A stretch of DNA of 64,000 nucleotides from Escarpia spicata (lineage: Eukaryota; Annelida; Polychaeta; Sabellida; Siboglinidae): assembly GCA_963995525.1 (NCBI GenBank), contig OZ023209.1, positions 32,175,295 to 32,239,294 on the forward strand, written 5' to 3'. This document shows, one piece after another, positions 48,300 through 60,929 of the stretch; within the stretch, counting starts at the first letter, position 1; each line of letters starts with the position of its first letter. A program made the translations under genes and the position numbers. The notes beneath the pieces were generated by a model. The model was not told where the DNA came from. It saw only the letters and a program-made list of their open reading frames with translations, and did not search any database.

Positions 48300-49094
48300 C
48301 ATTCTCGTTACTTCATTAGTGGCATACTTTAGTTGGTTTGGTTCTACAGCAGACAAGTAAATAGACTTGAATGAGTATGTCTGTGTACATGGGTGAAGCC
48401 ACACACACACATGGCAAAGAAACAGTTTTTGTATTTTAACATTTTCCTTAACTAGATTTTTTTTTAAATTAAATTCTGCTGATCTGGAAACTACTTGATC
48501 AAATTATGTTCAGTTTATATAGCAAGGTTTCTATACTACTGTGCACCTCCTCAACGGTGCACAGTGCCAATGTATACAGAACCCACAAGCAATGTGTACA
48601 CACAATACATTAACCCACTGACAACTCACATTATAAATACTACTGCCAGCAGATTGGGAAACTGTTTTTATCGTGCCCTTTGCCTGAGGATTATCACAGC
48701 TTCCACTCCAAGTGTGATCAGAGAATCTGTGGAGATTGATTGATCGTGATTCCATCAGCATGTCATGGCATTTTGTCTCTGAAGGATACCATACCAGAGA
48801 GAAGGGTTTTGGGTGTCATGTAGTGCTGACTATCATTGGTGATGCAGAAGAAACAGAACAGTTGGGTTATTCAGTGTGCATGGAGACAACAGGGAGTGGA
48901 AACAGGTACTGGCCAGAAAAAATAATTAGTAAACATATATAGCCTTGATACTTTGGTGAGAAAAACAAGGTAAATGTTTATGTCTTGAAGAATATCAAAC
49001 ACACAACTAGTATGATGCTACATAAAAATTACATTAGTAGAATTAATTTTTTTTCACAACGATATGACATCGTTATAATATAATAATACAAGAC

Positions 49095-49344
49095 ATGTTT
49101 GTGGGTGCTGGAAATACATATGCATGGAGTCATGTTATTGTTATGTTTGTGGGTGCTGGAAATACATATGCATGGAGTCATGTTATTGTTATGTTTGTGG
49201 GTGCTGGAAATACATATGCATGGAGTCATGTTATTGTTATGTTTGTGGGTGCTGGAAATACATATGCATGGAGTCATGTTATTGTTATGTTTGTGGGTGC
49301 TGGAAATACATATGCATGGAGTCATGTTATTGTTATGTTTGTAG
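49095..49344. repeat. 48-bp minisatellite, 5 near-identical copies
   Basis: The unit is 'atgtttgtgggtgctggaaa' plus 'tacatatgcatggagtcatg' plus 'ttattgtt'. I see no difference among the five copies. A sixth start diverges after 'atgtttgt'. Since 48 is a multiple of three, all plus frames and a minus frame stay open (16-residue repeats). Near-zero divergence points to very recent expansion, or to an assembly effect. Confidence 0.97.
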
Positions 49345-51100
49345 AAAGTATTTAAAAATAGCAATTAAACTTCCTCTTTTCCATATGAAAATAGTTAAGT
49401 TAATTGATTATGTTATTCTATATTATATTTGTATAAAATGACTTTTGTTTGGAAATAAAGCATTGGTTGACTGGCTGACTGGAATTCTTTTGTGTTTCAA
49501 ATTCAATGTGTCGGTAACATTTTGTTGAATATCATTCAGGCCACTGGTCAAACAAATAGCAGATTAGTTTAAACACATCAATGTGCCACTTCCTTATAAT
49601 TAAGTAATTGCTTGTAACTGTGTCAAGCCTAAACCAAACCACTTCACCTAAACTATCTTACATAGTGTAACCTCTCAAATGAGCCTCTCCTCAGTGCAAT
49701 CAAACCCTTATATTAGTGTAACCGTAGACTTTGACTAATCAGAAACCACTGGCCATCTCAAATAAACACACCCTATATCTAACAACTTCAAAGGAAATAA
49801 CCTGCAACGTGAAACTATGACCACTAATTATACACGGATCAATAGTGTGGAAGGTGTAAACCATATGGTACCCTAGCACCAAAAACAACATGAACACATG
49901 GAAGAATATAGAACGACATGTAGCTGGCTACCTTTAAAACGTCAACCAGCATCAAAAACCTTCTCAACAAACTTCATTGGAAGAAACTAAAAAAAAGTTT
50001 ATTTATTTACAACGATAACTTATTCTCATTCAAGAGAATCCATGTTATAGTTTTTATACAGCTGTTTTCAAGCTTGAGCAATTCTGTTCACTCGACATCA
50101 CCGCATTCAATGAGCCGTATAAATGAACACCTGACAGTAGTGGGTATTTGTGAACAAATAGTCTTCACACAGTGATTGTCGTTAGTATGAATGCTTCCCA
50201 AAGAAGTGAAGATGGTGTTCAAACAAACAGGTCTGCCAGGTGAAGTGTAAAGTGATTTGAGCTTCCCAAATACTGCATACTGGGCAATATCACAAGAACT
50301 TACCATTACCTTTTGGTCCTTTTCAGTACATAAAACAAACTTCTGAACAATAGTGTGCCACCGTATCTTATAGCCCTATGCAGTCTGTACTCGAAACACT
50401 GATCCAAACAGATATATCCATACACACGCACGCACACATCAATCCATACATATGCATACTCATTTTACCCCAGAGTCAAAAGAGCCGGAAACATGCTCCC
50501 TGTGGCGGGACGCGGAAACAGATCAGTTTGCGCTTAGGTAGATGGCACCATCAACAACATTTATTTTGTTGAACTTTGTTTAAAAAATCCTGCTACGCAG
50601 TGCAACATGAAGGGGGGGTCTCCCACTGTCTGGGTGTGCCCACTTGAAAGGTTTATAGACCGGACACAGAGGCACCAAGCTGAGTAGACACATGTAACCT
50701 TTGAAGGCTGCAGATTAGCCATCCTCTAAAACCTTATTGCCTGAAGTTATAGTTATGGTATATAATACTTGAAAACAGCAAGCACATTACATAATGTCCT
50801 TTAAAAACAATAAATTCCAAATATTCTTAGCTGGTTATTTTCTCTGGATTATTAATATAACAGTGTTAAAAATTATACAGTATTTGAAGATCACAACTAA
50901 ATAAAGATGACGAGAATAGCTTGAAGAGAACTCACCACATGTAGACTGCTAGACCTCAAACTTAGAGGCTGGCATTTGACATGATGTAAAGCCAAATTTA
51001 TGAAAAAATAATGCCAAACAAAATATGTAGAAAATTAGGACGGTTGATTAGACAATAAAAATGCCAACTACACGGCTACAGAATTAATTTAAAAAAAACT
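49345..51100. other. Non-coding stretch
   Basis: No array or recognisable exon is seen. A consensus AATAAA at 49453-49458 follows the 48-mer array by about 110 bp, but no transcript can be assigned to it. Confidence 0.4.
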
Positions 51101-51102
51101 GT

Positions 51103-51105
<3 letters not shown>

Positions 51106-51157
<52 letters not shown>
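51106..51157. repeat. CA microsatellite, about 26 pure units
   Basis: An uninterrupted CA dinucleotide run of about 52 bases. Confidence 0.97.
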
Positions 51158-51159
<2 letters not shown>

Positions 51160-51385
51160 TCAGGTGAACTAAAGTAGTCAAATGCCACTGTCAACTATCT
51201 ATTCCACTCTGCTTTCAACTATCAAATTGTAACTGACGTGACGTTTAGAATCTGTCTAAAAAATTACCTTGGCAATTTTCTGAAAATTGTACTATTATGA
51301 GAGGTCATCAAGTGTGTATCTGTCTTTTTGGTATGTGCGTCTGTGCATAAAAACAATGCCTGTAGGAGTGTATGTGTCAGGTAAC

Positions 51386-51420
51386 AGTGACACGTCAATA
51401 TATATTGATGTCACGTCACT
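51386..51420. repeat. 35-bp interrupted palindrome
   Basis: The central TCAATATATATTGA is a perfect 14-bp palindrome. It is flanked by AGTGAC on the left and GTCACT on the right, which also pair. ACGTCA and ACGTCAC half-CRE motifs lie inside. Confidence 0.8.
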
Positions 51421-51429
51421 GACACGAAA

Positions 51430-54400
51430 TGCAAGCTGCCACCAAGGACACTCTGTAAGCCGGTGACTGATCCCCCAGACTTGGGGTCAATTACATTTAC
51501 ATCAATGTAATTAGAATAGAAACGTCTATTCCAATTCCGCAATTGTAACTGTTTAAAATGAAGCGATATAGTTAATTACTTTTTAAAATACAAGTCCACA
51601 ATTGCAATTGAAACTTGTGAAAATGTAATTGGAAGTGATCAGTTTAACTACTTTTTTAAACGACACCACATAACTTGTTGGCTTTTAGAGACTTTTAAAA
51701 TCTTTTTTTTAAATGTACTCAAAACTTGGAATGAGAGATTATGTCTAAATTGACATCTGTTAAACTAAGCTGCTTTAAGACACTGTATATGCTTTTTCAT
51801 GTTCACTGTGACTGTGGTTGCTCTGGTCACATATTATTTTGGCCTGGACTTGGCAACCGAAATTAGCATTATTTTGGAACTGAAAATGGTATTTTCAAGG
51901 TGGAACTGAACTGAGTATTCTGTGACAGATATGCAAGGGCTTGTTCACAATTGTGAACATTTATTTATTCATACATAAATGGATAGTGATTCAAGTCGTG
52001 TAGTAATGATTAAAATGTCAGTTACATGAATTAATAACCATATATAGTGACTGTAATAATGTACATAACACCACATGTGACCCACGTTTCAATAACCACC
52101 GGACAACATCTCAAGAAATAGACTAACTCAGTTGTTTCTGAGACGCCAACGGTTGAGGCCGCTTCTGAAATATTAGCAGAAAAACTGTTCCCAGGGCTTT
52201 CTGTGGGAGACACACAACTTGACTGCCGGGAGCCCTCTAACCTAATCACAGCAGATTTTAAATGTCTCTTTAAAGCAGTCTCCCAGTTCACCTGATTAGA
52301 GCTGCATTACCTGGAGGGCAAGCCCCAATTAGTTGTTACCACGGCAACGGATGGTTCCTTAACAACATCTTCTTGCCGTTCCCTGCTGGGAGCATGAGGG
52401 AATCTATGTGTGCATGCATAAGTATGTGCAAGCAAACATGCACTTTTAACATATTTTTAGCACCTTGTTGAAAACGATACTCGTCAGGTGGTAATGACAT
52501 ACTAACGGTCAAGTTCATTTGAAAGTTATATTTGGAAATCATCTGTAATGAACCGCAGGTTTTACGTTTTACGGTATCAATGCTCAACATCCATGGGTAC
52601 GGTACGCACGTCAATAACCACATGTTTATTCTGGTAGCACAATACATAACCTTTCCGTTGCATAGTCAGCATATTACATTACAAGAGCTGCGTTATTTAA
52701 TACAGCAAGTCTATTCCAGTTTAACTCTGTTCCACCTGCGAGCCACCTGATTTCCATTATCCTAACTGTTCTGATGGAAAACAATACCTTTCTGTGAGGT
52801 CCTGATTTCAAACTCAGTGCTCTGCCTTGCTGGTGTAGTGGACTTTGTCCAGGTTGATTGTTCTTCATGTGGACAAGGTATTTTGTTACATTAATCAGCT
52901 CTGCCTGCTGGCAGCTGTGACTTAGCAAGCAGAACATGTCTACACTCTGGGAAACAGGATTATGTGTAGTGATCACCCTAAACTTCAAGATAATATTAAC
53001 CTTATAATCCTACTTGTGACGTTGCTGTGATTCAGTTCTCAGTTCCTGAATCCTATTGCCTGTTTTTTGTGGACATGTTTATCACATGACAAATAGCAGC
53101 ATGTTGTTTTGACAAACTGCACTTCTAAGACGCTCTGAAGGGAGAAACTAAAAATAATGTATTATCATAATGTGCTATATCATTTGATTTATCAGTGGCT
53201 ATAAACATCCTTTTTTGGGGAGGCATCATTATTTCTGGGAATAGCAAATAGTTTGCTTGCTTTCTTATGTTATAAATGAACAAATTTATTCAGACTAAAG
53301 AATCTGTAACATAAAATTAAACTGCCCTCTTGTCACCTCCTGGAATAAATGACATTTAGTTATCCATATCTATGATATACACTGGTTGGTTACTCGGCTT
53401 TGTACTTTGGTCCATAAACAAACAGACAGCCTCTTTAACTACTAAAGTACATATATCAAACTAATGTAAACATGGAAAAGTAAACAAACAGTGGAGTTTC
53501 ATAAACTTTGCATTCACAAAATTATATTTATGATATGCAACGGGTAAATATTTTGACATAATTGTGTTAAATATCATGAAAAGTCAGTCATGTAAAAATT
53601 ATTGACTGTGATATGGAACCACAACTTTTGCCCTCGGGAAACAAGTGTCGGTTCCGAAGTGTCAGGTGTGAGTGACAGAAACATCAACCACCCACAATAA
53701 AATGCTCAAATATCACAATTTTCTTTGACTACAAAGCTCAAAAATAAGATTTTTTTATGGGAACAGAAGATGGTTAGGGGGTAGTTAATTTATTTACAAC
53801 AACATATCTTGGGTTAGAAGCCCAAAAATCTGTCTAGATGTTATAGTCTCACATGTAACAACCTAAAGTTTACTTATAGCGAGATGGTAATAAAAGGTTT
53901 ATTAATTCTAGAACAAAGTAATAAATGGCAGGTATCACAAAATGGAGGTCTTTCAAGAAGGGAGTTCAGCCGTCTGACACTATTTCTGGGTTTCTAATAA
54001 ACTATCAACTTTTAAGCAAAAATGAAAGCTAAATACATTGTAGCTGCGAGCAAACCAGGAATATCTCATATCAGATGCATACAATTAAAATAAAATATTT
54101 ATCAAGCATAGTGCTCACTACAAAATACAGCGTCAAGTATGTTCAGTTATAATATAGCTTCAGTATTTGCATTTCTCATCGTTATCTAATCTTACACTTC
54201 ACTGCTACGTGATTAACCCAAAATCCACAAAACTTAAATCCTTGCAAGAAGAAACCAATGCCTTAAAACCAATTGTCATCTGAGATTGAAGTGGAGCACA
54301 CTATCTTGGAGTCAGGCACTGCACAGGATTATAATGTCAAGATTAATTTCACTGAATTGCACATTTAATTAGAGGTTAATCCCAGATTGTTGTAGCAGAT

Positions 54401-54540
54401 GATTAGGCAATATGTTGGGGCAGAACCTGATAGATCCCAATAGCCCTGGGAGAGAGAGGGGTTTTCACAAATAAGCTGTATCATGGCAGAAATTACCCAT
54501 AACACACTTGGACAAATTCTCAGTGTACCAGAGACAGACA
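51430..54540. other. Non-coding stretch
   Basis: No repeat array or recognised exon is seen. 52031-52291 is a moderately GC-rich unique block with an open minus-strand frame of 86 codons and no known motif. Confidence 0.4.
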
Positions 54541-54548
54541 CTTTATAG

Positions 54549-54930
54549 AACATAGTTAAAGAGAAGAATGGAGGAGCTGAAAGAGCAGGTTGGTGTAAAA
54601 GAAGGTCTTAAAAAGAAGCTAGTGAGGAGTCAACTAAAGTGGGCTAAAAATGTGGAGAGAATGGGAGAACGGCTGACAGAAAGCACATGCGCAGAGTGGA
54701 GGGGAGAAGGAGGCGAGGAAGACCAAGACTGCGATGCGAGGATTGTACTAAGAGATTTGGAAGGATTGGGAGAGGAGTGGAGAACAAGAAAGATAGAGGG
54801 ATTGGAGACGGATAGTGGAGAGTGCAAGATCAGTGAAGGGAAAAAACAAAGGTAACAGAAGTCGACGATCGGAATCGAGGCCAGCCTCACCCCTGACTAC
54901 CAGGGAAACAAGACAAGAACAACAATTGTA
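54549..54930 (+). pseudogene. LINE reverse-transcriptase protein C-terminal remnant plus 3' UTR
   Basis: The frame from 54568 encodes KKKLVRSQLKWAKNVERM, then continues in the +1 frame as RRVEGRRRRGRPRLRCEDC, and returns to the first frame as RDLEGLGEEWRTRK. This order (LVRSxLxWaGHVeRM, RRRRGRPrlRWeDCvkRDL, WRTxAxDR) is the usual C-terminal end of non-LTR retrotransposon proteins found in many animals. At least two frameshifts and later stops show it is dead. The 3' tail (54867-54922) recurs at 16042-16112. Everything upstream of the C-terminus is missing, as expected for 5'-truncated LINE copies. Confidence 0.8.
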
Positions 54931-55290
54931 TTAATGAAATGCAGCCATGCCAAAACCATTGAGATAAATTTAATAATGACACACAATGTGTAACAACAAA
55001 GGAAAGCGGTACACTGGGAGAGAATGAATAGATACTGTCAAGTAGAGTTGGGGATGCTGATCAACACAACCTAACAGGATGATTAATTCCTAAGGCTGCT
55101 CACACAGCAGACCCTAAATCCATTGCCTTTTTTGCTACCAAAAACAAAAACAGATTGAAAAAGAAACAGTATCCATCATTGGCAATGACTGTGTGACTCG
55201 CCTCAATCACTTCTCCCCTGCTTTCAGCAGATCTACCGTCATCATCCAAGTTATTGAGAAGCTCTGATTGATTTCATTCCAGGCGTTACA

Positions 55291-56051
55291 GCACAGGTAG
55301 ATGGATGGTAAGTTGAACTCACCCACAACACAATGTGTGGCTGCAGGTAGAGTACAGGTAGACAGAGAGTAAGTAATACTCACCAGCAGGAAGACAGAAA
55401 GTAAGTAATACTCACCAATACTAGGTACAATAACAATGTGTGATTGCAGGTAGAGTACAGGTAGATGGTAGATAGTAATACTCACCATCAGGTAAACAGA
55501 AGGTAGGTAATATCCACCAACAGGTACACAGAACATAAGTAATACACACCAACATGTAGACAGAAGGTAATATTCACCAACATGTAGACAGAAGGTAAGT
55601 AATACTCACCAACAGGTAGACAAAAGGTAAGTAAGACTTGCCAACAGGTAGACAAATGGTAAGTAAGACTCGCCAACAGGTAGACAAAAGGTAAGTAAGA
55701 CTCGCCAACAGGTAGACAAAAGGTAAGTAAGACTTGCCAACAGGTAAACAAAAAGTAAGTAAGACTCGCCAACAGGTAAACAGAAGGTAAGTAAGACTCA
55801 TCAACAGGTAGACAAAAGGTAAGTAAGACTCGCCAACAGGTAGACAGAAGGTAAGTAAGACACACCAATAGGTAGACAGAAGGTAAGTAATACTCACCAA
55901 CAGGTAGACAGAAGGTACATAAAATTCATCATCAGGTAAACAGATGATACGTAATACTTACCAGTCACCAACAGGTAGACAGAAGGTAAGTAAGACTCAT
56001 GTCAGAATGTGTGCCTGTCAGGTACACTGGTAGAGAGGTGGTAAGTAATAC
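55291..56051 (+). repeat. About 32-bp minisatellite carrying a splice-donor consensus in each unit
   Basis: The unit in the central block is 'gccaacaggtagacaaaagg' plus 'taagtaagactc', around 23 units in all including degenerate flanks. At least ten units contain GGTAAGT preceded by A or T (AAGGTAAGT). Because 32 is not a multiple of three, each minus-strand frame cycles through three translations, giving frames of 108-126 codons (CLPVGESYLPFVYLL type) that are repeat artefacts. Confidence 0.95.
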
Positions 56052-56059
56052 AACTCCTG

Positions 56060-59000
56060 CAGACCAGGGCCAAGTCTAGGGCAGTTGTAGACTAACTAGA
56101 TATATCAGTGTAACCCAGCACTGCCAGCAGTGCTAACGTAACACCAGTCGCAGAAGAAGGAATTCTGTTGCCTGAAGGTCACATCAAAGTGAACACTGTT
56201 AATCCTAGTAGGTAATGGCTTGAACAACAGAATCTCTTCTTTTCTATACAAGTTTTGGTCACCTCAGAACAACTTTTGGCTATGGCAAATACTACAAATA
56301 CTACACTTGAAGAACCAGAAGCATCTGCTATATGCAACATTCCCCATAATATCCATATACATAAATACTGTGTTCCATGTACGAACTGCTGTTTAAGTTA
56401 ACATCAAGTGAGGTGTAAAGTCAACTGATGGTTAAATGTATTGGCGTTTTATAATTCAAATTTAATATTTCGTAAACATGTTAATTAGACAGATTAAGTT
56501 ATTTTTTGTATATACTGATAGATTGAATAAGTCCTACCTATTATTCATGCACATGATAAAATATCAATAGTAAGTGCTGTCTATTGATCAATGCCAACAA
56601 CATGTACTGGTGCGCGAGTACATAATACTTTTACCTCATGAATTATAATGTTTAAATTAGACTTAATTTCTGAGAACAAGAAAGTTTATTTTGACCCCAC
56701 ATAATAGTACTTAGTGATAATATTTACTAGCCGGGTACCATTAGTTACAGATCCCTACTGACAAAAGCAAACACCACTGTGGGTTTTTAAAAAGGGGTCA
56801 CTGAGCCAAACTCATCAGAACTAATTTTCACCCAGCAATCCTATAAAAAGATTAACAAGATGAGATAATAGATAAGACAGGATTCTTTTGATAAAAGACA
56901 AAACTGTTGTAGTTGGCAAACCACGCTTCAGTTATAAAAACCTTTCTCCACCAAAGCTCCTACAGCAAGTGCCTGATTCCAGTTTCCTTGGCCCACGTGG
57001 ATAAAAACTGGCATCCCTTGCGGGTTCCACACCAAGGTGAACCCCCAGGCAAAAACCACTACTCTGTTCCACCAGCAGGACGGGGTGATTACAGAGCGTG
57101 CAGAAGAAAACAACTTAAGTGAGGCTAAAAGTGTCTAAGTATATATACCATTAGAGCAATTTCCCTCATTTTAAAAACATCACAGTGTGTGCTCTACACA
57201 CACTGCATCTTCAAAGCTGCACTGGTGCTTTGTGAAGGTAATGTCAGTGGAAAGAAGCCACTTGCTACAGCCAGAGTTCAGCCGTTAGTGATCTTCACTG
57301 AGATTACTTTTTGTCACTTACTTTTTTCTGAACATTACTTTCTTTCTGATCTTCATAGATTGACTGTCTCGTATTGTCTTGGCTGCTGGATCTTTGGTGA
57401 ATTCATCGAAATGTACGACTCTCAAATGACTCATACAAAGTGCATCGCGGTTCAAATAATTTCTTGGTCAGTTATGCTCAAAGATGTATCATTTTATAAA
57501 ATAATGTAAAGGCAAGAGCATTATTTCTTTGGTCCAAGTGGCCCGCTGGTGAAAAACAGCATGACAACATCAGACTCACATCAGGCAAGACATTGTAGAT
57601 TGGACTTGAATGGAACCACACATATATGGTCAACATGGTGAGGTTGCTCCTTGGGGGGTGACTATGATGAATGGCAATGATTCTTGCAGAAGAATCCTGA
57701 CCCTGTTTTGTAAAAAAATACCACTAATTTCTCATATTCCTTATTTTTCATTTGAATTGTGTAATTTTTTAATTTATAACTATTGATGGTTAGACTTGGG
57801 TCAGATAATTGTATTAATAGTTCTTCTTCACACTGGAAGACAGCCACTTTTACCAGTCCTAACAGCCAATGTGGTACTAAGACCACTTAATACTGATCCC
57901 TACCCAGTTGGTCTTTTTACCAAGGTTTTAGAAAATCCCATATGATACGCCCAAGACAGAAGTAGCTGGTCACCATAACTAGTGACCCTTGCTGGTCAAA
58001 GCTCAAGCTAACCAGTGCTCAGCACCAGCTTGACCACCCCACCAGGAACAACATCTCTGGCCACCAACCAGCTGGACATCAGATCACAGCTGACCTGTCT
58101 GGGTAATGACCAGTCAGCTGCTGCTTGTGGTCACTTCATGGTCCACTGACCACAAGTCAGTGGCTGGAGGCATCTCTTCTAGTGGTCACAACTGACCACT
58201 GAAATAATGACCATGTGGTGTTGTGCTCAAAGGAAATCACCTCTTGCTTGATTCCTGTTGCAGATCTCTTCAGCTGGTGCATTGGGTGACTAATCACCCT
58301 GCACTATCTAACCCATTATCTGCCCCTTTGTCAGAGTGCAGTGTTGTGGAAAATCACTTTACAATGGAGGTGTGAAAGTGGAGCTTTGAGGTGAAAAATG
58401 AACCCACCACAAGCCTGTTATCTGTGACAATCAGCCAGTTCTTGACTGCCAGACATTGCAGGAGTTAAATCATTTAGCAAGGGAATGCTTCTTTGTAAGA
58501 TTGATACATCTTCCATGCCTAACAGGTGTGCATTTTTGACATCCACTTTTAGCACTGCCTACCTAGATATTCTGGTGCTGGAATCATGCGTGCTAGCAGT
58601 AACATGACAACTTATGAACACCCCCTTAAGACATTCAACATTAATGCAATGTTACAATATCAAGCCATTGTGAGCTGTGAGTTTTTTTTAAACAGCATGG
58701 TGGGCAAGGAATGATGTAAATTACAAAATAATGTAAATTCTTATGTAGCAGCTGTTTCGTTCAACTCCATTTCTCTGAGAAAAATGTACGTCTGCGTTAC
58801 GTGTTATCGACTGAAATAAACATTTACTATATACTTTTTTACTGCTAGTGCATATCCACCAGTTTACAGTGTGGATATGATTTTGTGGGTATTACATATG
58901 GCTGTGTATGTTGTTACTGAAGCGTACTTGCCAGACTAAAGTATTGCCTTGTGGCATCTGTATTTTATATTCATACCCATGTAACAAAACTCTGTGTTAT

Positions 59001-60920
59001 AATGTGGTGTAAATTAACATAGATCTACCATATTCAAGGCAGAAACTACACAAGATTATTAATAGATTTACTGGAACACTTATTTCTTGAGAACAATGGC
59101 GTAGGCCCTAGAGTATGTAGTCTGAGAATGAATTCATTCTTTGACCATGACAATGAAGATAGATGTGTTTTGCTTCAGTATTTCTACGGAATCAATAATT
59201 GGTTTAAAGATCCTCAATACAATTGTTGACATTTAAATTCAATAGACACCACTCAATAAATTTAGCACACTTTTTGGCCGAATCATGAACATGACTGGAA
59301 ACATTGCAATTCCAAAATCCCTTTCACAAAATACCAGACTACACTGCTGCCAAATCTACCAATTGAATTCCCAACATAGTATAATTTCTGTGTTTTTTTA
59401 ATATTGAGTTTCAACGACACTTATATCGGTTATATGACCATCACTGTCTAGTTAGAAAAAATATGAGTTAACCATAGATAGCCACTAAAACGACATAATT
59501 TATGGTACCTCTTAAAAAATGGAACACTAATGACAGACACAATAAGAACAATAAAATGATGCTGCTTCCAGGTTCAAAGATGGGGGAAGTTGCCAACTCT
59601 CTGACTCCACAAACTTTACATAACCACTGCAAATAAAGGTTTATTATTCCATTAGTGAAAACGGCAATACTACAACTTTTTCTCTCACTGCATTTAGCTA
59701 CATGGGTTGTGTTTGAGGGGTTATCCGACCTGCATGACTTCTGCTGATCTACTTGACATATTTTGTATGATCTCACCGAGACCCATCCCTTCTAATAATG
59801 AGCATCTGTACTTCATCTATACTACTCACAAAAATTTCCAACTAGACATCAGAAACAAAGAGTATGGCTGCAACAAGGCTGCAAATATAGAAGCAGCAGC
59901 TTTCTTTTTACTGTTTGCACGTGTGTCTGTGGTTGTTCAAAGTTTGTGTCACCTATCACATAAGTATAATGTAATGACACACAATGAAAACAAATTAAAA
60001 TAGCAAAGGCTGTTGGAATTACAAATAAAGCAAAAAAACATTGAGTTAATCATCCCTTGTGACTTTATACTATACGTTTAGTATCTGCATCTAACTTATT
60101 GCATCGTAGTGTGGGGAGGAGCCTGTTGCACACATTTTGGTTCCTTAATCAAATAACAAAAGTACGCAGGTCGTCCAATTATGTCCGCTCCGTACAGAGC
60201 GCACACAGACCAACTCTTCACAAAACATTTTTACCAATAAGAAATAATCTATGGTGCATGTACAGAGGGAACATCAGCCACTCATGGCTTTATACCCTCA
60301 TTATAGAAACTATAATAATGTATCAAATGTGCATCAAATATCGAATGTAGTGTATCATAGTTTCTGTAATAAACCATCACCATAAGAGTTGTGTTGTTTT
60401 AAAAGATGAATTTTCTGATTATAGTGGTGGTGGCCATACTTCAATGAGCAAGACTGTTGCTTGTGCCAGAACTGTGTTGCACTTGAATTGAATCTTACAG
60501 CTAAATGTTCTGCAACAAGATCCTTTCTGAAACAGGCATTGTCAGATACTGGATTACATGGTAGAAGTGGCAAGGACTCAATCATGTTATGAGAACATTT
60601 ACATTACGGCTTACTTGGCCAAGGTGAACACATGACCCATGTTCTGGTTGACAAGTCTGTTGTCCATATGCCTCAAGTTCGGTAACTTCTGGAATGTGGA
60701 ATGTTGAATGGCATCCAATTGCGATTATGTAAAAAGTTCAAAGTTGATCAATGAAAGTGTTTTTACTTGAAATTTGTTGCTGATCCATTAACAAGACCCA
60801 AACTCCAGGTCTCTCACATTCCAACATGTAACCTTTTCCACAGCTGAAACTGCTACTTCACTATGCTATTTCTTGCAGACACAGTAGATACCTAGTTCCA
60901 TCAATCCTGGTCATCTTCCA
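56060..60920. other. Non-coding stretch
   Basis: No exon is recognised. Frames at 57189-57509 and 59468-60003 (about 100 codons) carry no known motif. 57950-58210 is rich in TGACCA/TGGTCA and CAGCTG words and holds the inverted repeat annotated separately. Confidence 0.4.
58124..58156. repeat. 10-bp inverted repeat in a TGACC-rich block
   Basis: CTTGTGGTCA and TGACCACAAG pair perfectly around a 13-base spacer. The surrounding 250 bp contain many further TGACC/GGTCA words. Confidence 0.85.
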
Positions 60921-60929
60921 AATATACCA

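Larger units (their letters stand above)
46300..49090. other. Non-coding stretch
   Basis: It includes the 47-bp duplication at 48206-48299 and the hairpin at 47543-47577. A frame at 46640-46912 is charged at its end (VQGRRDPGKGEKERDNQQTR) but is not recognised. Confidence 0.4.

Noticed and set aside
49029..49441. Repeat-protein frames on both strands
   Set aside because: Five identical 48-bp units are open in nearly every frame, which argues against selection on any one of them.
55207..55900. Minus-strand frames of 108-126 codons rich in YLLxVYLP
   Set aside because: They derive from the 32-bp array, whose three phases are read in turn. There is no start or domain logic.
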